From Platerodrilus igneus (Eukaryota; Arthropoda; Insecta; Coleoptera; Lycidae), in contig JARFIW010000170.1 in assembly GCA_036346225.1 (NCBI GenBank), positions 9,486,501-9,550,500 on the forward strand: a stretch of 64,000 bases of DNA, in the 5' to 3' direction. The notes under the pieces were generated by a model that saw nothing but the letters and a program-made list of their open reading frames with translations, made no database searches and was not told where the DNA came from. The translations under genes and the position numbers were made by a program. Positions 23,156 through 36,647 of the stretch are shown here, piece after piece. Each line of letters begins with the position of its first letter. The stretch's first letter is position 1.

Positions 23156-26100
23156 AGTCTAAAAAATGAATATCTCCCTACATGGAGTACAAAACTCAGT
23201 TTTACTAGCAGGCAACTACACTCTAAAACTAAGTGGCTCATGTGCGGTAGCGTGGGCCGAAAATAAATAAGGCAAGAACAATAAAAATTATTGAATACAG
23301 ATAGAAGAATATAGAAATATTAATAGATAGATAAAAAACGTAGCCCTAAGGGTAAGCAATACCCTAATTACGACAATTCGTTAACTGCGAAGCAGTTTTC
23401 AAAGGTTCCTAAAGTTTATGTAGAATTTTTGATATGTAAATACAATGTTCTTAAGTACTCTTAAACTGAACCTATTACAGGTGGCAAAACAAAACAAAGA
23501 AAACGTATAGGTAGAACACTATACAGGTAAACAACAAAAATGGCTTCCAAAAAAATTGGAAAATTTCATACTAAAACTTAACGTGCTGTGAACTCAGAGT
23601 ATAATATTAAGCCGCAAATGTAATGTAACGCTAAAACCACCACACCACGGTAGCTAACTCGTTTAAACGTGCCTAACGTTTAATTAATTAAACAAGGGTA
23701 CTCAAACGCAGGATATGATATCATGAGAACACTGTAACGCTAGAGCGTTATTTAAGCAAACATTAGGTAATAGGAAAGATTTTATTAATTGCAGTTAGTT
23801 AAATAAGCTTTTAGCACTGAAAACAGTCTGGAATATTTATAGAAGCCTTGGTAGTTTATGTTAATAACATGGCTCTTCCAGTATTATATTCAATTAGGAT
23901 AAAAATCAAATAGTAAAGCGCCTAGTGCATTCATATACAACCATCAATAAAAATCGGGACTTTACACTCTTCGTATTAAATCAAGAAAATACAAGATCTG
24001 GATAAATAAACGTCATGGGAAGCTCATTTCTACATATTCACACAAATTCAAAGAAATCGCCATCACAGTACATTACCCCAATAGTCATAATAAAGTCATA
24101 AATTTACCGCCATATAAGAAATGTGTTGCAAACGTACACAAACTTCGCTTTCAAAAGTGTGAAAACAAATGACCGATGATACGGAGAGACGAAGTTGATC
24201 TCGACCTTCGGACAATTGTTAGACGCACTACCCCGTGAGAATGAAATAAACATGCAATGACAAAGGAACGAAAAATATAAAACCAACGGATAATAATAGA
24301 GGGAGTATTCAAGCTTTTTATCGACCAAACATCAAATAGTCCTGCGGATAACGTTGTAAATCAGGTAGAAAAGTGACGGTATTTAAAATTCTAGGATTGT
24401 TATAGAACAAGTTCTCAAATTCAGAATTTAAAAATACCGTTATAGGCGAGAGTCCCTGTGTTGAAAGCTTTCATTCAACGCTGAGTTGGAATATTGGATT
24501 ACCTTCAACCCTTTCCCAGCAGAAAAAAGTCGTTTGAGATTTGTACAAGACCAGCAAACCTGTAAGTCATGAATTTTTGCTTTCCACCTGCTACACACGT
24601 CATGCTGTTGTATATTTAGTAATCGTAATTGGTCATAATCATACAAAGAAATAAAATTTCATATTAAAAGAACTTTTTACGTTGGTGCACGCTTATTTAA
24701 AACGTATTGTAAATATAGCCATTTTTATATGGAAAATCACAATTGTATCCGTATAATTCAGATGTACTAGTTAATTTGGTTGGATGTCTATAATTGATAA
24801 ATTTAAGTTGTTTTTACTTCTAGATACACGCATGTGGCCAATTAGGATGTACCAAGCAAGACGTAGCGAAGATAGGTTTGTTTAAGTATCAGACGAGTTA
24901 AAATGGCCTTCGTAATCTTGAAGCACGACTTGCGAAGTGCTTGAAAAATTTTGTAATAGATAGGATGAACATCCCACAATAATTTATGAATTGACTACAT
25001 AACGAGTTTACCAAATTAAGCAGCATGCAATTGTTATTTTGTGATGAGTAATCATCTGTTTCAATGTTGAAAATTATGGAAAGGATTTAAGATCTTATGT
25101 TTTATTCTTATGAAGTTCATTCCAAGCCTAGATGTTCATGGAACAAGTGGATTTTACTTGATTCTGGTTTTTTAAAAAAAAGGTTTCTTCAATAGACGGA
25201 TAAGTCAAATCTGTTACTTTGTTTGTCGAACTAAAAACATCTTCATAATGTCTGATTATCACTACAAATTAGCCTTGGTTGAACATTTGTTATCAAGGAT
25301 CTTATAAACATTCTCAATACACATTTATTTAACATCTTCTAGAGCCAGAACTATCATAAAAACTTTGTGAAATGTAGTGAGCTTTTAGTATTTGTTTCTA
25401 GAAAACAACGATATGATACTTGACAACTTTTGTTTCCGTATGTAGTAAGTTGGATCCTTAAATATCTAGCAATAGTTGTTACAGGCAACTTTGTATTAGT
25501 TATATTTTTACATTAGAAAGTAGGAATTTTGTTTTTAAAAACTCACATGTAAATTTGCAAGGAAGGCAAATCTGATTTTCATATTTGAATCACTGTTAAT
25601 TACGTTAATAACTTAAAGATCTAGGATTTGGCAATTGATTAAAAAGCGACTATCAAATATTTTGTCTTTAATCGTGTAATATGAAGATAATTCTATTCGC
25701 TAGACAGTTCAGTAATATTGAACCGAAATTTTCTAAGAACTTTGAACAAGGAGATTTCCTTATGTATATACTATAAACATGTTTCTGTAATTTTTTGTTT
25801 TGTAAAATAAAATTTATTAAACGATTAATGTTTTTTATGCCAGTACATATTTTTTATTGAGATGATCGTCATGTACACGAGTGTTTATGGTAAAATCTTG
25901 AAAGCTTCAGAGGTTTGCGTAAATATTATTATCTATTTTATTATTATTGTGAGACGCAATCTACTAACTCCCTTTGTATTATAATGATTTGCTTTTATTT
26001 CAGGCATAGTTAATCTTTTATTATTAGGGATATTTACCTTAAGGTTCCTACGCCATCCCTAAAATAATAACAACTGGTATTGTGGTGCTTAACTTTAATT

Positions 26101-26480
26101 CTTTTACATCTTAGATTTACATTTAACACCTCTGCTCATTTTACAATCTGCCCACATTTGAAAAATATTTTTAATAACGGTCCACATTTGTAACAACATT
26201 TGTAACCTTTGACGATATTTGAAAAAAAATTGTAGCAATTGACAACATTTATAACACTTAATCACACTCAACGATTATTGTACAATACATTTGCCAAACG
26301 AAGAGACCCTCGAATGGAACCTTACTTGTCACTTGTGTACGATTTATAATGAACATTGCACATACAACAAATCTGTAGTTTCTTGTTCAGCGCCGATAGA
26401 ATTTTTTTAGCCAGTATTGTTACAACTTGAGGTTAAGCAATTCTTTGCTGTATATTATTTTCTGAACAATTTCACGATGA
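23156..26480. other. No gene recognised; degenerate ACATTTG repeats at 26150-26265
   Basis: Long AT-rich stretch with only short open frames (for example 24104-24328 and 24440-24646, minus) that carry no recognisable domain. At about 26150-26265 a loose 18-20-bp motif like GACAACATTTGTAAC is repeated four to five times. The same motif recurs at 35340-35450. Confidence 0.4.
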
Positions 26481-26588
26481 TGTTGTGTGTGTGTGCGTGC
26501 GTGCGTGTGCGCGTGCGCGCGTGCGCGCGCGCGTGGGTGCGTGCATGTATGCGTGCGTGCGTGGGTGCGTGAATGCGTGCGTGCGTGC

Positions 26589-26651
<63 letters not shown>

Positions 26652-26652
26652 A
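26481..26652. repeat. Compound (GT/GC)n - (TA)n tract
   Basis: About 110 bases of almost perfectly alternating purine-pyrimidine GT, GC and GTGC dinucleotides (26483-26591) run directly into about 60 bases of TA repeats (26592-26652). Open frames on both strands here encode only low-complexity peptides and are not genes. Confidence 0.95.
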
Positions 26653-29087
26653 AACGTGTAAAACAAATGTACATTCGAAAACACTACCCCTATTCCATAC
26701 TCACCATAATAATTTGACTTCGAACTACAAGTTACATACCTATAACAAAAAACACTAATTAGTCCCAAAATGAAATGTTTAGATTGAATTGATCGATTAC
26801 TAGTAAAAAAATAAAGCAATTCCTAAAACTAGCTTCATAATTACACTAAAAGTATATATACAAATATAATATGTCTAATAGTTATATCTCAACTGTTTCT
26901 ACTGAAAAAAGCAATGTTGCTGTATTGATATTAATTACATAGATATATTGAAGTATCCTCAAAATACAGACCCTTTCGTTCATACCATAAATGTAGTCAT
27001 TCCTTCATATATTAGTATTTAATTTAAAGCATTTATTGATTTACACTTAACAATAAATATAACATGTGAGACAAATACTCTATACCATTTTGGTAATGTA
27101 TTTTTCGCGTTCTAAAATTAACACTCGTCGATTCGTTACCTATTGTTAAAATTCATTAAGTCATATGTTTCCCGACGCTCTGGATATATGCGATCAGTTA
27201 AGAATTAGTCAGGTTCGAAAGAGCTTCATAATGTCGAAAGCGAAAGATGATTTACGTATCAACATGCGATCTTAGTTAAGACCGCAAGTCTTACAAACTT
27301 TTCGATCTTTTTAACAATGATCAATATTATCAATTTTATGTACACTTTGATTAAACAATTTTGACAACGTAACCATTAAATATTTAGATTTTAGGCGTAA
27401 ATTTTAAATATTAAAAATTCACAGCGTAACTACGTAACATACAAATTAGTAACTTAGATTTTAAAAAGCATCAAAATTCGCAACGTAATCCTTTCGTACT
27501 GGAAGAGACAGTATTATTTTTATAATTTGAAAACTGGAATTGCAATGAAATTTAAACGCGGGTGGATATTTTTCGTTTTTGAGTGTATGTCGTCTGTTAG
27601 TCGAACGCCAACTTCCGACAGGTATTCGAAACACTTGGTGGGTAGTCGTTTGAAAGTTTTCAGCTTCCGTTGAATACTAAGAATTATGGGCTTTCATAGC
27701 TGTATGGGTTTGTATAAAATTCTTGTTAGTAGAATTTTCATCAAATCTTGAAATTCGGTTTCAAATTATGCTGTAGCACCTTAGTACCACACGTTGCTTT
27801 TATTCCACATCTAGCAAACAATCGTGTAAACTTTAAAGTTTGTTTTCGTCGTACCAACCTCGGAACATTTACGGGATAAAACCCGTAGTTCAAAGTTCAA
27901 CACTTGTAAAATAGAAATATTAACCCTATATGTATTTGCATGCTTATACAATGGTGAGCCATATTTTGTACCCCTTAAGTTTCTCAAATTATATAGAACA
28001 GTTTAGCAAGAGATTACCTGTAGTGTGTAAAGTATTATTTTAATTGAAATCTATGAAGAGTATTTATATCTTTTGAACATTGTTCCGTATCAATTTTCTT
28101 ATACACGATTTTACAACTTAAGTACTCGATGTGAGAAATCAACTAAAGTCAAATATCACTAGGATGCCATAATTTTGTCTGGAGATGAGTAGTTCAAGTA
28201 TAGTAAACGAAAATTAAATTTGTTGGCTATTTTATAGTGGGTAAAGGTTATTTGTTATTTCCATCAAATATAGCTAACTGTAAAATTTTGTGCGTATACA
28301 TAATTTAAAGAATTAATTATTTGTCCATATTCTTAAATGAAAGTTCTAAGATTTTTTAGTATACTTCAGAAATAATCTTATAGATATCTCAAAACGCTAT
28401 TATATAAAGTTTTGTACATACAAAACAAAATGGCTTGATCAGATATTTAGTTCTAACCTCTCTGAGTTGTAAAATAAAGTCATATACTAAAAGTTTTATC
28501 TTCATGTCTCATTTTTTTGTTGTTGAATAATTAAGTTACAATTTTAGGCACGAACTGACATTTAATGATTTAACATAAATACAAGTGAAGTCAGAAGTTT
28601 TTAAAAGAGTTGCCAAATATTTCTTGAAGTAGTCTTAACTTACACAGAGTGAAGCATAATTATTTGGGTAAAAATTTAGATGTTTTATGTAAAAAGAATT
28701 TATTATATTTTACTATTAGTTTTATTTTTGAATTTTGTGGCGCAAGTTGCGATATTGTGTTTGTATTTCACTGAAATGTGTTTCTTTCAGGTATAAGTTG
28801 CATGCTCGTGATTATTGATTGTCATTACGATACGTAACCCTAGCGTTCATGCAACATCCCTAAGTTAGCGTTTTATTCGAATTTGTTGAGGTGCAGTGGA
28901 GTTCAACATATTTATCATCTTCGTTTTCTTCGCTCCCCTTGACCTCTTGCTCATCACTCAACCGCTGAAGTGAAGTTCAGAGCTAGTTTGTAAGGACTTT
29001 TCCATCAGCCGTCCACTGGCAACAGTACCTGAACTTTTGTTCCACTAGCATTTTACAACAACAACAAAAAGGAAAAGTTAACTGATT

Positions 29088-29091
<4 letters not shown>
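26653..29091. other. No gene recognised
   Basis: AT-rich, without assignable reading frames or repeats. A slightly GC-richer stretch at about 27550-27670 has no recognised content. Confidence 0.4.
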
Positions 29092-29139
<48 letters not shown>

Positions 29140-29149
29140 CATACATACA
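29092..29149. repeat. (TA)n - (CATA)n microsatellite
   Basis: TA repeat at 29092-29134 passing into ACATACATACATACAT. It directly abuts the start of family A copy 1, as at 46977-47008 and 52663-52696. Confidence 0.95.
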
Positions 29150-30990
29150 TTGACGTGATAAGGGGGTCACGAAAGGTCATTGAAACCCAAATTGTACAAA
29201 TAAATCCAACCAAGATATAAAACAATCAGGAAAAAATAAAAATTTCCGAAAATTCATGGTATTCTAAATACAAAGCCATTCGTTTGTTCTAAAAACACAC
29301 TTTCTGTGTATTTAAAAACCCCAATTTACATCAATAATACAGCCGTGTAAGTCGTATATGTTAAAACGCATTAAAAGCAAACTTTAGACCGTATGAAAAT
29401 CGATTAATATCAAGGATAAATACAAAACCATTTATATTCACTTTATAAAATAAAAATAAATTTCCTTTTACATATATAACTTTCACGCCATTTAGCGTAA
29501 GAACACTATCAATCTTGTTAAAAAATAACGCTTGGATCTTAATAAATATGTATTAAAACATGTTTTGCCGTAAAAACCAATATTTTTAGTACAATTATAA
29601 AGATGCAGGTCTTTCTGCATGTGCAAAATACGTTGAAAAAGCAATCAAGTCTTAAATTAATTAGCCTTTATATAACCTAAAAACAATTTAAATAAAATAT
29701 GTTCTACAATTTTCGAGAGCAATTGAGAAGAAATGCGTCCTCTGCTAAGAACACTACGTAAATACCTAATTCATAAATAAACATTTCGAAGGAACATTAA
29801 AAACCCATAGAAATAGATAAGAATTATTTAATAGCTTTTGCAATCAGGAGAGATGCGCCGCCACAATAACCTTAGTTGTTAGAGTAGGACGGACAGTGCA
29901 CGTCACTATTATAAATCAATCTCGCGAGTCGACGCTAATGAATTCTTCTTAGAACCTTACATCACTGCGATGTACTAAATTCCATACGGAACTATAACAA
30001 TATAGAAGGCGTTATGTAATCAAGATAAATATATATAAACGAGAACTTTTATTAAAGAGATTCATTCATGAATACGATCGCTAAAATGTTACTTTCAGAA
30101 GAAATTGTTTTAATATTTGCAATATGCATACCGTAATTAATAATTACCATGCAACAGTGAATAAGGAAGTAAATTTTAAACGTAACCTGCGTAAAAATGG
30201 AAATTGTTAAATGCAGTTATTTGATTTTGTAATATACAATGACGATGGAAAATTCCTCAGGATCAAAGCTACTTTAAAATTTTATAATTCAACCAAGGAT
30301 GCACATTGATTTCTAAATGAAGATTTAAATAATATGAAAATCTTGTGAACTGATTTTGAACGTCAATTTAAAAATAGAGGCAGAAAATATTTTATACTGT
30401 TAATTACGAATTGGAAAAGCGCTTTGTGGTTTTTGCAAGTATTACTTTTAGGTTTATTTTGTTTGTAACTGATATTTGAATATTTGTCATTTAACTTAAG
30501 GTAGAATACGTCTTAATCATATAATTTTATTTTTGTAAAGGTATATTTACCAGGAAGTTTGAGGTCGGAGTTCGAAACATTCTGATTTTTTTTATAGATT
30601 ATCTGTCAAGAATTTTTTGGCCAAACAAACCTTACAAGCGTGGGAATCTAAGCCAGGTAAAGTAACCATAAGAGAAGAGATTTAATTCTGTAAATTTAAA
30701 CCTAGATAAGGTGAGAGAACTTTTGATAATTAAGTAATAGATATTTGTTAGGAATAATTTTATGCTCGAAAAAGAATATGCTGTAAATGTTCTACATTTT
30801 TTCTGTATGAGAGAAAACATTTTTGACTGTATATATGCTTTATGATATTGCTGTGTTTGATTTTATTTTGTGAACTCCAGTATTTTCGCTGAGCTACCCA
30901 GGTAAAGAAAAGTTAGAAAGGAAGGTAAGTCAAAAATTTCAAATTTTACAATTTACTGTATCTGTATCACAGCACACTTTTAGCGGCGCA
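29150..30990 (+). repeat. Unknown repeat family A, copy 1
   Basis: Begins GACGTGATAAGGGGGTCACG followed by AAAGGTCATTGAAAC, matching the starts at 47009 and 52697 and the complement of 33150. Later blocks shared with other copies are GATAAATATATATAAACGAG with AGATTCATTC (about 30026-30068, as at 49230-49282), and GAGGTCGGAGTTCGAAACATT with TTATCTGTCAAG (30562-30610). The 3' part includes CTTAATCATATAA, also in copy 3. No reading frame is shared along the element, and no known transposase, reverse transcriptase or tRNA head is seen. It is more diverged than copies 2 and 4. The element type is unknown. Confidence 0.7.
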
Positions 30991-31079
30991 CATATATTGC
31001 TATGACTCACTCGCGTTGTGCACCACTAATTGATGTGAATCGTTTATGGGTTGTGAAAGCTACCAATTAATCTTGTGAC

Positions 31080-33155
31080 TTGGGTACAACCAAATTGTAT
31101 TAATGAGGATGCAAATATGAAATTACTGCCTTACCATATTTTTCCCTTGTCTAGGTAGCTCAAGAAAAATTATGCTGTGGACTTTACGAAAACGAAATAA
31201 AACATAGAAATCTCAAGAAACATTTATGCATTCAAAAACTTTTTTTATGCACATTTCTAAAGAATCTCTAATATTCAATATAAACATTGATTATACAAAC
31301 AATTTACAGCTTAAGTTTAGATAGAAAATCTTACTTAATGATTGCTTAATTATTAAAATAATCCTTATCTAATCCTTGTTAACATGAACAGAACCCAAAC
31401 ATCTATGCGAGTTACAAAAACTCTGTGAGGTACAAACCCCTCTTTGATTTTTATGTGGATAATTTACCTATCCTTTATTACACAGTCTGTCAGTGTAATT
31501 GGTCAATGACACTGGACAGATAATTTAGTAAAGGTCAAAATGCTTCGAACTCTGACCTCAAAAATTGCTGAAAATTATCCTCTTAACAAATAATTTTTAT
31601 AGAATTAAAATGCTGTTCTGATTAAATTTACTATTAGGTTACAAAAAACACAACAAATTACATTTGCAATCGATGTTGTCAAATACTTCTTTATAGTGCT
31701 TTATAAAAATAACATTTCCATTGTAATTAACAGCATTGAATACTTTTTGGTACGATTACAAATCTCCATTTCCAATTAGTCTTTATGTAGAAATATCTGC
31801 TTGCAAAGTGCATTCATTGTTAATCTATTAAACTTAGCAGTTGCTCTTGTATCAGGATTATTAATATCGAAGATCGTTTAATTTTCCTAGTATTCTTAAC
31901 AATAATTATGTTTCATAATTCAAAGTTCTATGTTACTTATGGAACGCTAACATATAGTTTACAAATTACTCAAAACGTAAATAAATTAAAGAATTAAATT
32001 TTACTCCAAACTGTTTTAAAATGCATCTTACTGAGTGACCAGTTCAAATTTAATTCCTGTTTATATACTACAACAAAATTAATAAGCAATTTTCTTGATC
32101 TTCTAGTTTAGATTTTCGAGAATTAGTCACGGATGATGTACATTTTACGCCGATTTCGCGTTTTAATTAACCCTAACGCTAATTAAGTGCGGTTGTATAA
32201 TCTTCTCCTCCTTTCAAATGCACGAAGTCAATGGTCGTTGTCTCCTCTCTGTAATACGTAGAGCTATTAAAATCGTTATCTATTTTATTTTATGGCTTTC
32301 CTATTAGTATCCTTTCCTCGAATTGGGGCGTTTATTCATTGATACAAAATATAATCAGTTTATATAATGGCTTTTAGAACATTTCTAGTAAAGTGATACA
32401 TATAATTTATGACTTTTCGCATTCTCTCGAAAGAAATTTCGCATACTCTTATTAAATAATATAAACATTCGACATTTCTGGAATTAATTCGAAACTAACT
32501 TCTTTGTAAGAACGATACGTTTTATTTAAAACTCATTTTACGAGAATGAATAATTTATTTTTGTTTTGAATGATGTCTACACACGGAAAAGTGCACGAGA
32601 TTCGTCTTCAATCTGCAATAAATGTCTACACAAGAATTTTAATTACATAATTAATGAGGACTTCGCTGTATGCTCCATAAATGCAATAAGATTTGTTGTT
32701 ATAGTAAATGAAACGTGTTCTAGCGAATATTTACATGAGATTTCGAATGAATGCTTCTGTATTTACATTTTAAATTCGTTTCCATTCTGCAATAAATGCA
32801 GTATATACAGAATTTAATTACATAATTAATGAGGGTTTCGTTTTTACGCTTTTTAAATGCAATAGAAAAGGTTTTTCTCTAGAAAATCATTATTTACATA
32901 AGGTTTAAAGTTAGGATTCTTCTTAAATGATAGAACAGTACTATATGTTTCCTTAAATAATGTTATCTTACATGGGATCTCATTTTATGTGCTAATTGTA
33001 TACGATTATGTTTTATACAGGGTGAAAAAATTAAATATTGAGAAATTTTATTTTTTCCTTCTTTCCTCTCTTTGGGTAGTAATTTTTCATAGAATTTGGC
33101 GTTCAATCCTTGACCTCTCTTGACCTCATTATCATATCAATATAAATAAACTTGC
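31080..33155 (-). repeat. Unknown repeat family A, copy 2 (inverted)
   Basis: On the minus strand this aligns closely with 52697-55050. The start at about 33150 reads GATATGATAATGAGGTCAAG, then CAAATTCTATGAAAAATTAC and TTTTTTCACCCTGTATA. The middle has AATAAACGCCCCAATTCGAG (32322-32341 complement), GACCATTGACTTCGTGCAT, and a long block GAAAATTAAACGATCTTCGA, with AATAATCCTGATACAAGAGC after it (about 31840-31895). The 3' part has GGATAATTTTCAGCAA, TTTTGAGGTCAGAGTTCGAA, and CCAATTACACTGACAG. The tail approaches the copy 1 tail head-on near 31.0 kb. The plus-strand frame at 32566-32817 falls inside and is not kept in other copies. Confidence 0.8.
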
Positions 33156-35339
33156 TTTTTTATAATAAGTTGGATGCTGTTTATTATTTTAACTACGTTA
33201 TATATTTTAGTTGAGAGATGAAGTAGTGGGAAATGATTCTGTCCACAATCTATGACAATTAATTCACTATTTATGCATAACCTAGAAATGATAACTATTA
33301 CTTATTAGAATATCCTACAAAATTTCGAAAGTACACATGTATCAACGGATGCCATTTCAAAGACATTTTCTTTTACATAAAAAGAGAATTAGAGTTTTTA
33401 GTCAACAGCTTTTTTATCCACACCCTAATAACCAGTAGTCTTTTTTGTCACCGTACATTTTATTGCGGTCACTCTAATAAAAAAAAAAAGAAGTTAATTA
33501 CAGAATTATTCGAAATTTCTTGCAATGAAATTATTACACTCAAATTTCACGAGCTTGTTCTTTTGTTTTGCTTACGCAATAATTGAAAATGAAAGTTCAT
33601 GGTGACGTTAAACTAGTGAAAGAACTATGTTGTTGTTCAATTGATTCAGTTTACCAAGTGAGGTATTTTCTTATTTTGTCGAATGCTACGTAATATCTAG
33701 GTCAGACAAATTCAGTGGTTCTTTGTATGTCTCGAATATCTGACAATAGTTCGGCAGGCGTTAATTAATCAAGACAATTTATCGGACACGACAACTAACC
33801 GCACAGGTAGGTTGTGCAAGAGTATCGGTGACCATATGGTTGTAATCCTTTATCTTATTCAAGTTGTTCGTATTTTTAAACAGTAACAGCTAGTCAGAGG
33901 CTCTAAGAAACTTTTCTGGTTGACAGACTTCTTTCAGATAAATTTGAATGCTCAAAATTTTAACGCTTTTAGCGACTAAATTGCTCTTAACCATGGATTT
34001 TATGTTATAAGATTCTTTGGCATTCAAATAAGTTGTAAACGTTTCTAAAATGGAGAAAAACGGCTAGAAGATTAAATCAAAATGTCTGGTCTTCAAAACT
34101 TATTTAGAAAATGTGGGGAGCACTCATTTTACAGCGTGCTGGAAAATATTGGATATCGGTGTCTTGAACCTTCTAAATTTATTCCTGTATCAAGTCTAAA
34201 AAGATAACAACGTACTGCGTCATAAATTAGCAATAATATATAACAAAGAACCCTGAATTAACTTGGTATACAACTACAATCATTATTTTGTCACGACAAG
34301 ACAATTTAGTTAATAAGATTAACAGGGCGTTTAAATGGAATCGTCGAGTCTACTTAACGAGCTCCACTTGGGGTTTTGAGCAGTAGCGATATTTCCTAGC
34401 TTCATTTTCTACAACGTACAACAAATAGCTAGTCTCCCGATATTCTCACATGCCAGTGAGTACAACAAACCTACACCCTTTTAATTAAATTTAAGAGAAT
34501 TAATTGAACCAAAAGTCATTACAACTTCGTGTATTATGTAAAACGTGTACGACACCCTACATGACTAATGCTCGTTTATGTACTGCCACACCGGAAAAGC
34601 TCCTGCTTTTCCTGCATGATTAGTTGGGAATATCGAAGTGTCAAAGAAGCCCGATAGGAGTTGCGTGCATACCATATGCGTGTAAGGTGTATAGTAATAG
34701 ATGTCTTATCACGAACCCTTATTTACTTGCTCCGTCGCCCTGCAGTATTGGCTTGTTGGGGTAATGCTTCAGTGCACAACCAATTACTTTTAATAACATG
34801 GAAACTGGTCGTGAAGCGTGGATTTTGGGTTTAACTATTGTAAGGAAAATGTTGATTTTAGCTGATATGGAAATGCGGTAGTTTCTAAAAGGAACTGAAA
34901 ACATGAATATTTATTATTTCAGGTCGGTTTCGTGCAATTAAAGCAGTTGCGTTTTGCGGCTTGGACGTTTTTGTAAATGTAGCTTAATTATACACAAGGA
35001 AAAAATTTTATACAAAATTTGTTAGTTTTCAAATATGTATCTAAAGTATCCCCTAAGAACAATTTGTACCCTGTTACGTTCCTCTAACGTCTACTGTTTC
35101 CAACATGCCTAACATAACCTCAATTTAAAATGCAAAGGATACTAAAGAAACTCATCACACTTGCATTCAAAGAACCATGAATTAATTCGAAGAACAGCTA
35201 ACTAAATTCAAAACAGGTCTATGTAGGTTATTAATTGAGTCAAGGGATTGACCACTTATAAAAAAAAACCTGTCCATTTATCTGGCATTTAGAACATTTG
35301 TCCAACAATCGAAACACCTTAATCAATTGTGCCGTTTTT
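33156..35339. other. No gene recognised
   Basis: AT-rich, with an A10 run at about 33480-33490. A 61-codon frame at 34719-34904 (minus) has no recognisable domain. Confidence 0.4.
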
Positions 35340-35450
35340 AGAATTTGACATTTCTAACGTTTGACAACATTTGTGATGTTTTACAACCTATGACGACATT
35401 TGCAACGTTTTAAAACATTTGTAATATTTGACATTTGTGAATCGATATTT
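35340..35450. repeat. Degenerate 18-20-bp ACATTTG-type minisatellite
   Basis: Loose repetitions of forms such as TTTGACATTTCTAACG, TTTGACAACATTTGTGATG and ACGACATTTGCAACG. The same motif appears at 26150-26265 and once at about 36350. Confidence 0.5.
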
Positions 35451-35573
35451 CTAATATTTAATTTACTCGGTGCTTTTTCACTATTTAAAGTCTGGCCTTC
35501 ATTCATCAAACCATATTTAGTTGCTCATTGATAATTCAAGTCCTCTGCCTTTTTGTATTCGATTTTGAAAGAA

Positions 35574-35784
35574 GGATGTTATCTAAAATTGATAAAAGAT
35601 CATTATTAGCATTGTTTCACTTTCCTTTGTGTTTTAGAAATGAATACACAATTATTCTCTAGTAACATTTATTGAAAAAAGGGTGTTATCTAAAATTGAT
35701 GAAAGATCACTATTAGCATCTCACTTTCCTTTGTGTTTTAGAAATGAATACACAATTATTCTCTAGTAACATTTATTGAAAAAT
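35574..35784 (+). repeat. 107-bp tandem duplication
   Basis: Unit 1 (35574-35680) and unit 2 (35681-35784) both start GG(A/G)TGTTATCTAAAATTGAT and end TTCTCTAGTAACATTTATTG. They differ by a few bases and a 3-base gap near TAGCAT, so the duplication is fairly recent. Confidence 0.92.
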
Positions 35785-36640
35785 TTCAAAAAAGCAAGTT
35801 ACATAAATACTTGTTTAAAACATTGCTTCTGGTGTAACTATGGGATGTATGAGTGGCGGTGAAGACTCACTAAACATATTCTATTGTAGCTCTCATCCTA
35901 GGATTTACTTTTATCTATCCTATGATTAAATCATACGATTAAGGTTGAATTGTATATCCTTTTACATGAGTCCATAATTTCGCGGAAGAATAAAGGGCTT
36001 CCATTATTCCTGTCGTAAATGTGGTCATTGAAGAACTCGCACACATCTAGGTGTGAATAATAATTTAGTTTAGCTTTTTACTAGTTAATATTGTTATTGG
36101 TTAGAGCCTTCCAAGATTGATAAACGGGATCAAGTCGGGTGTGACGTAGAACGCCTAGGAAACGGGAATTTATTGATGGAATATTGATTGACAAGTGTAA
36201 GAAAAGGAACAAAATATTATAATCCTGAAAAGTTACATGCGGTTAAACTAAACTGGTATAGGCCACAACGTAAGTGTTTTTTTAGATTAAATAAGAGACT
36301 ATACTAGAAGAGTATTTTAGAAAATTTACAACACGCTGTTTATAGTCTTGACAATCTTGACATTTGTGTGGATTGACTTAATAAAGCTGTTCAAAAATTG
36401 GTGTCTATTGCAGTATATTTAAACCAATAGTCGGACGACCCACTGCAAGAAAACTATGTGGTAGGTGCAACTTTGTTCATTAATCACACTCACGCAGCAA
36501 CAATTTATAAATTTTGTTCTACATATACTGCCGGTTTTCCCAAGCTCCGCAAATTTTGATTGTAAATTATAACTGAGCACATTGGCGAAATTGTCTCTTA
36601 ACGAACCATGAAAGAAAAAAGATATGGTCTACACACAGCA
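35785..36640. other. Upstream of BEL/Pao gag; possible remains of a 5' LTR
   Basis: No gene. An AATAAA signal within GACTTAATAAAGCTG at about 36374-36388 and a following TGTCTATTGCAG could mark the R-U5 end of a 5' LTR for the downstream BEL/Pao remnant. No matching 3' LTR exists in the window, so this rests on position only. Confidence 0.25.
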
Positions 36641-36647
36641 ATCTAAA

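Noticed and set aside
23006..23266. 86-codon plus-strand frame
   Set aside because: Opposite strand of the BEL/Pao segment before the polymerase, with no independent motif.
26420..26819. Open frames on both strands with long Tyr-Ile and His-Thr-Arg-Ala runs
   Set aside because: These are translations of (TA)n and (GT/GC)n tracts with no flanking coding sequence. The same applies to 28983-29225, 50554-50772, 50936-51124 and 54315-54533.
35340..35450. CRISPR-like array from regularly spaced ACATTTG words
   Set aside because: Units are degenerate, spacers are not unique or of even length, and all other evidence is eukaryotic.
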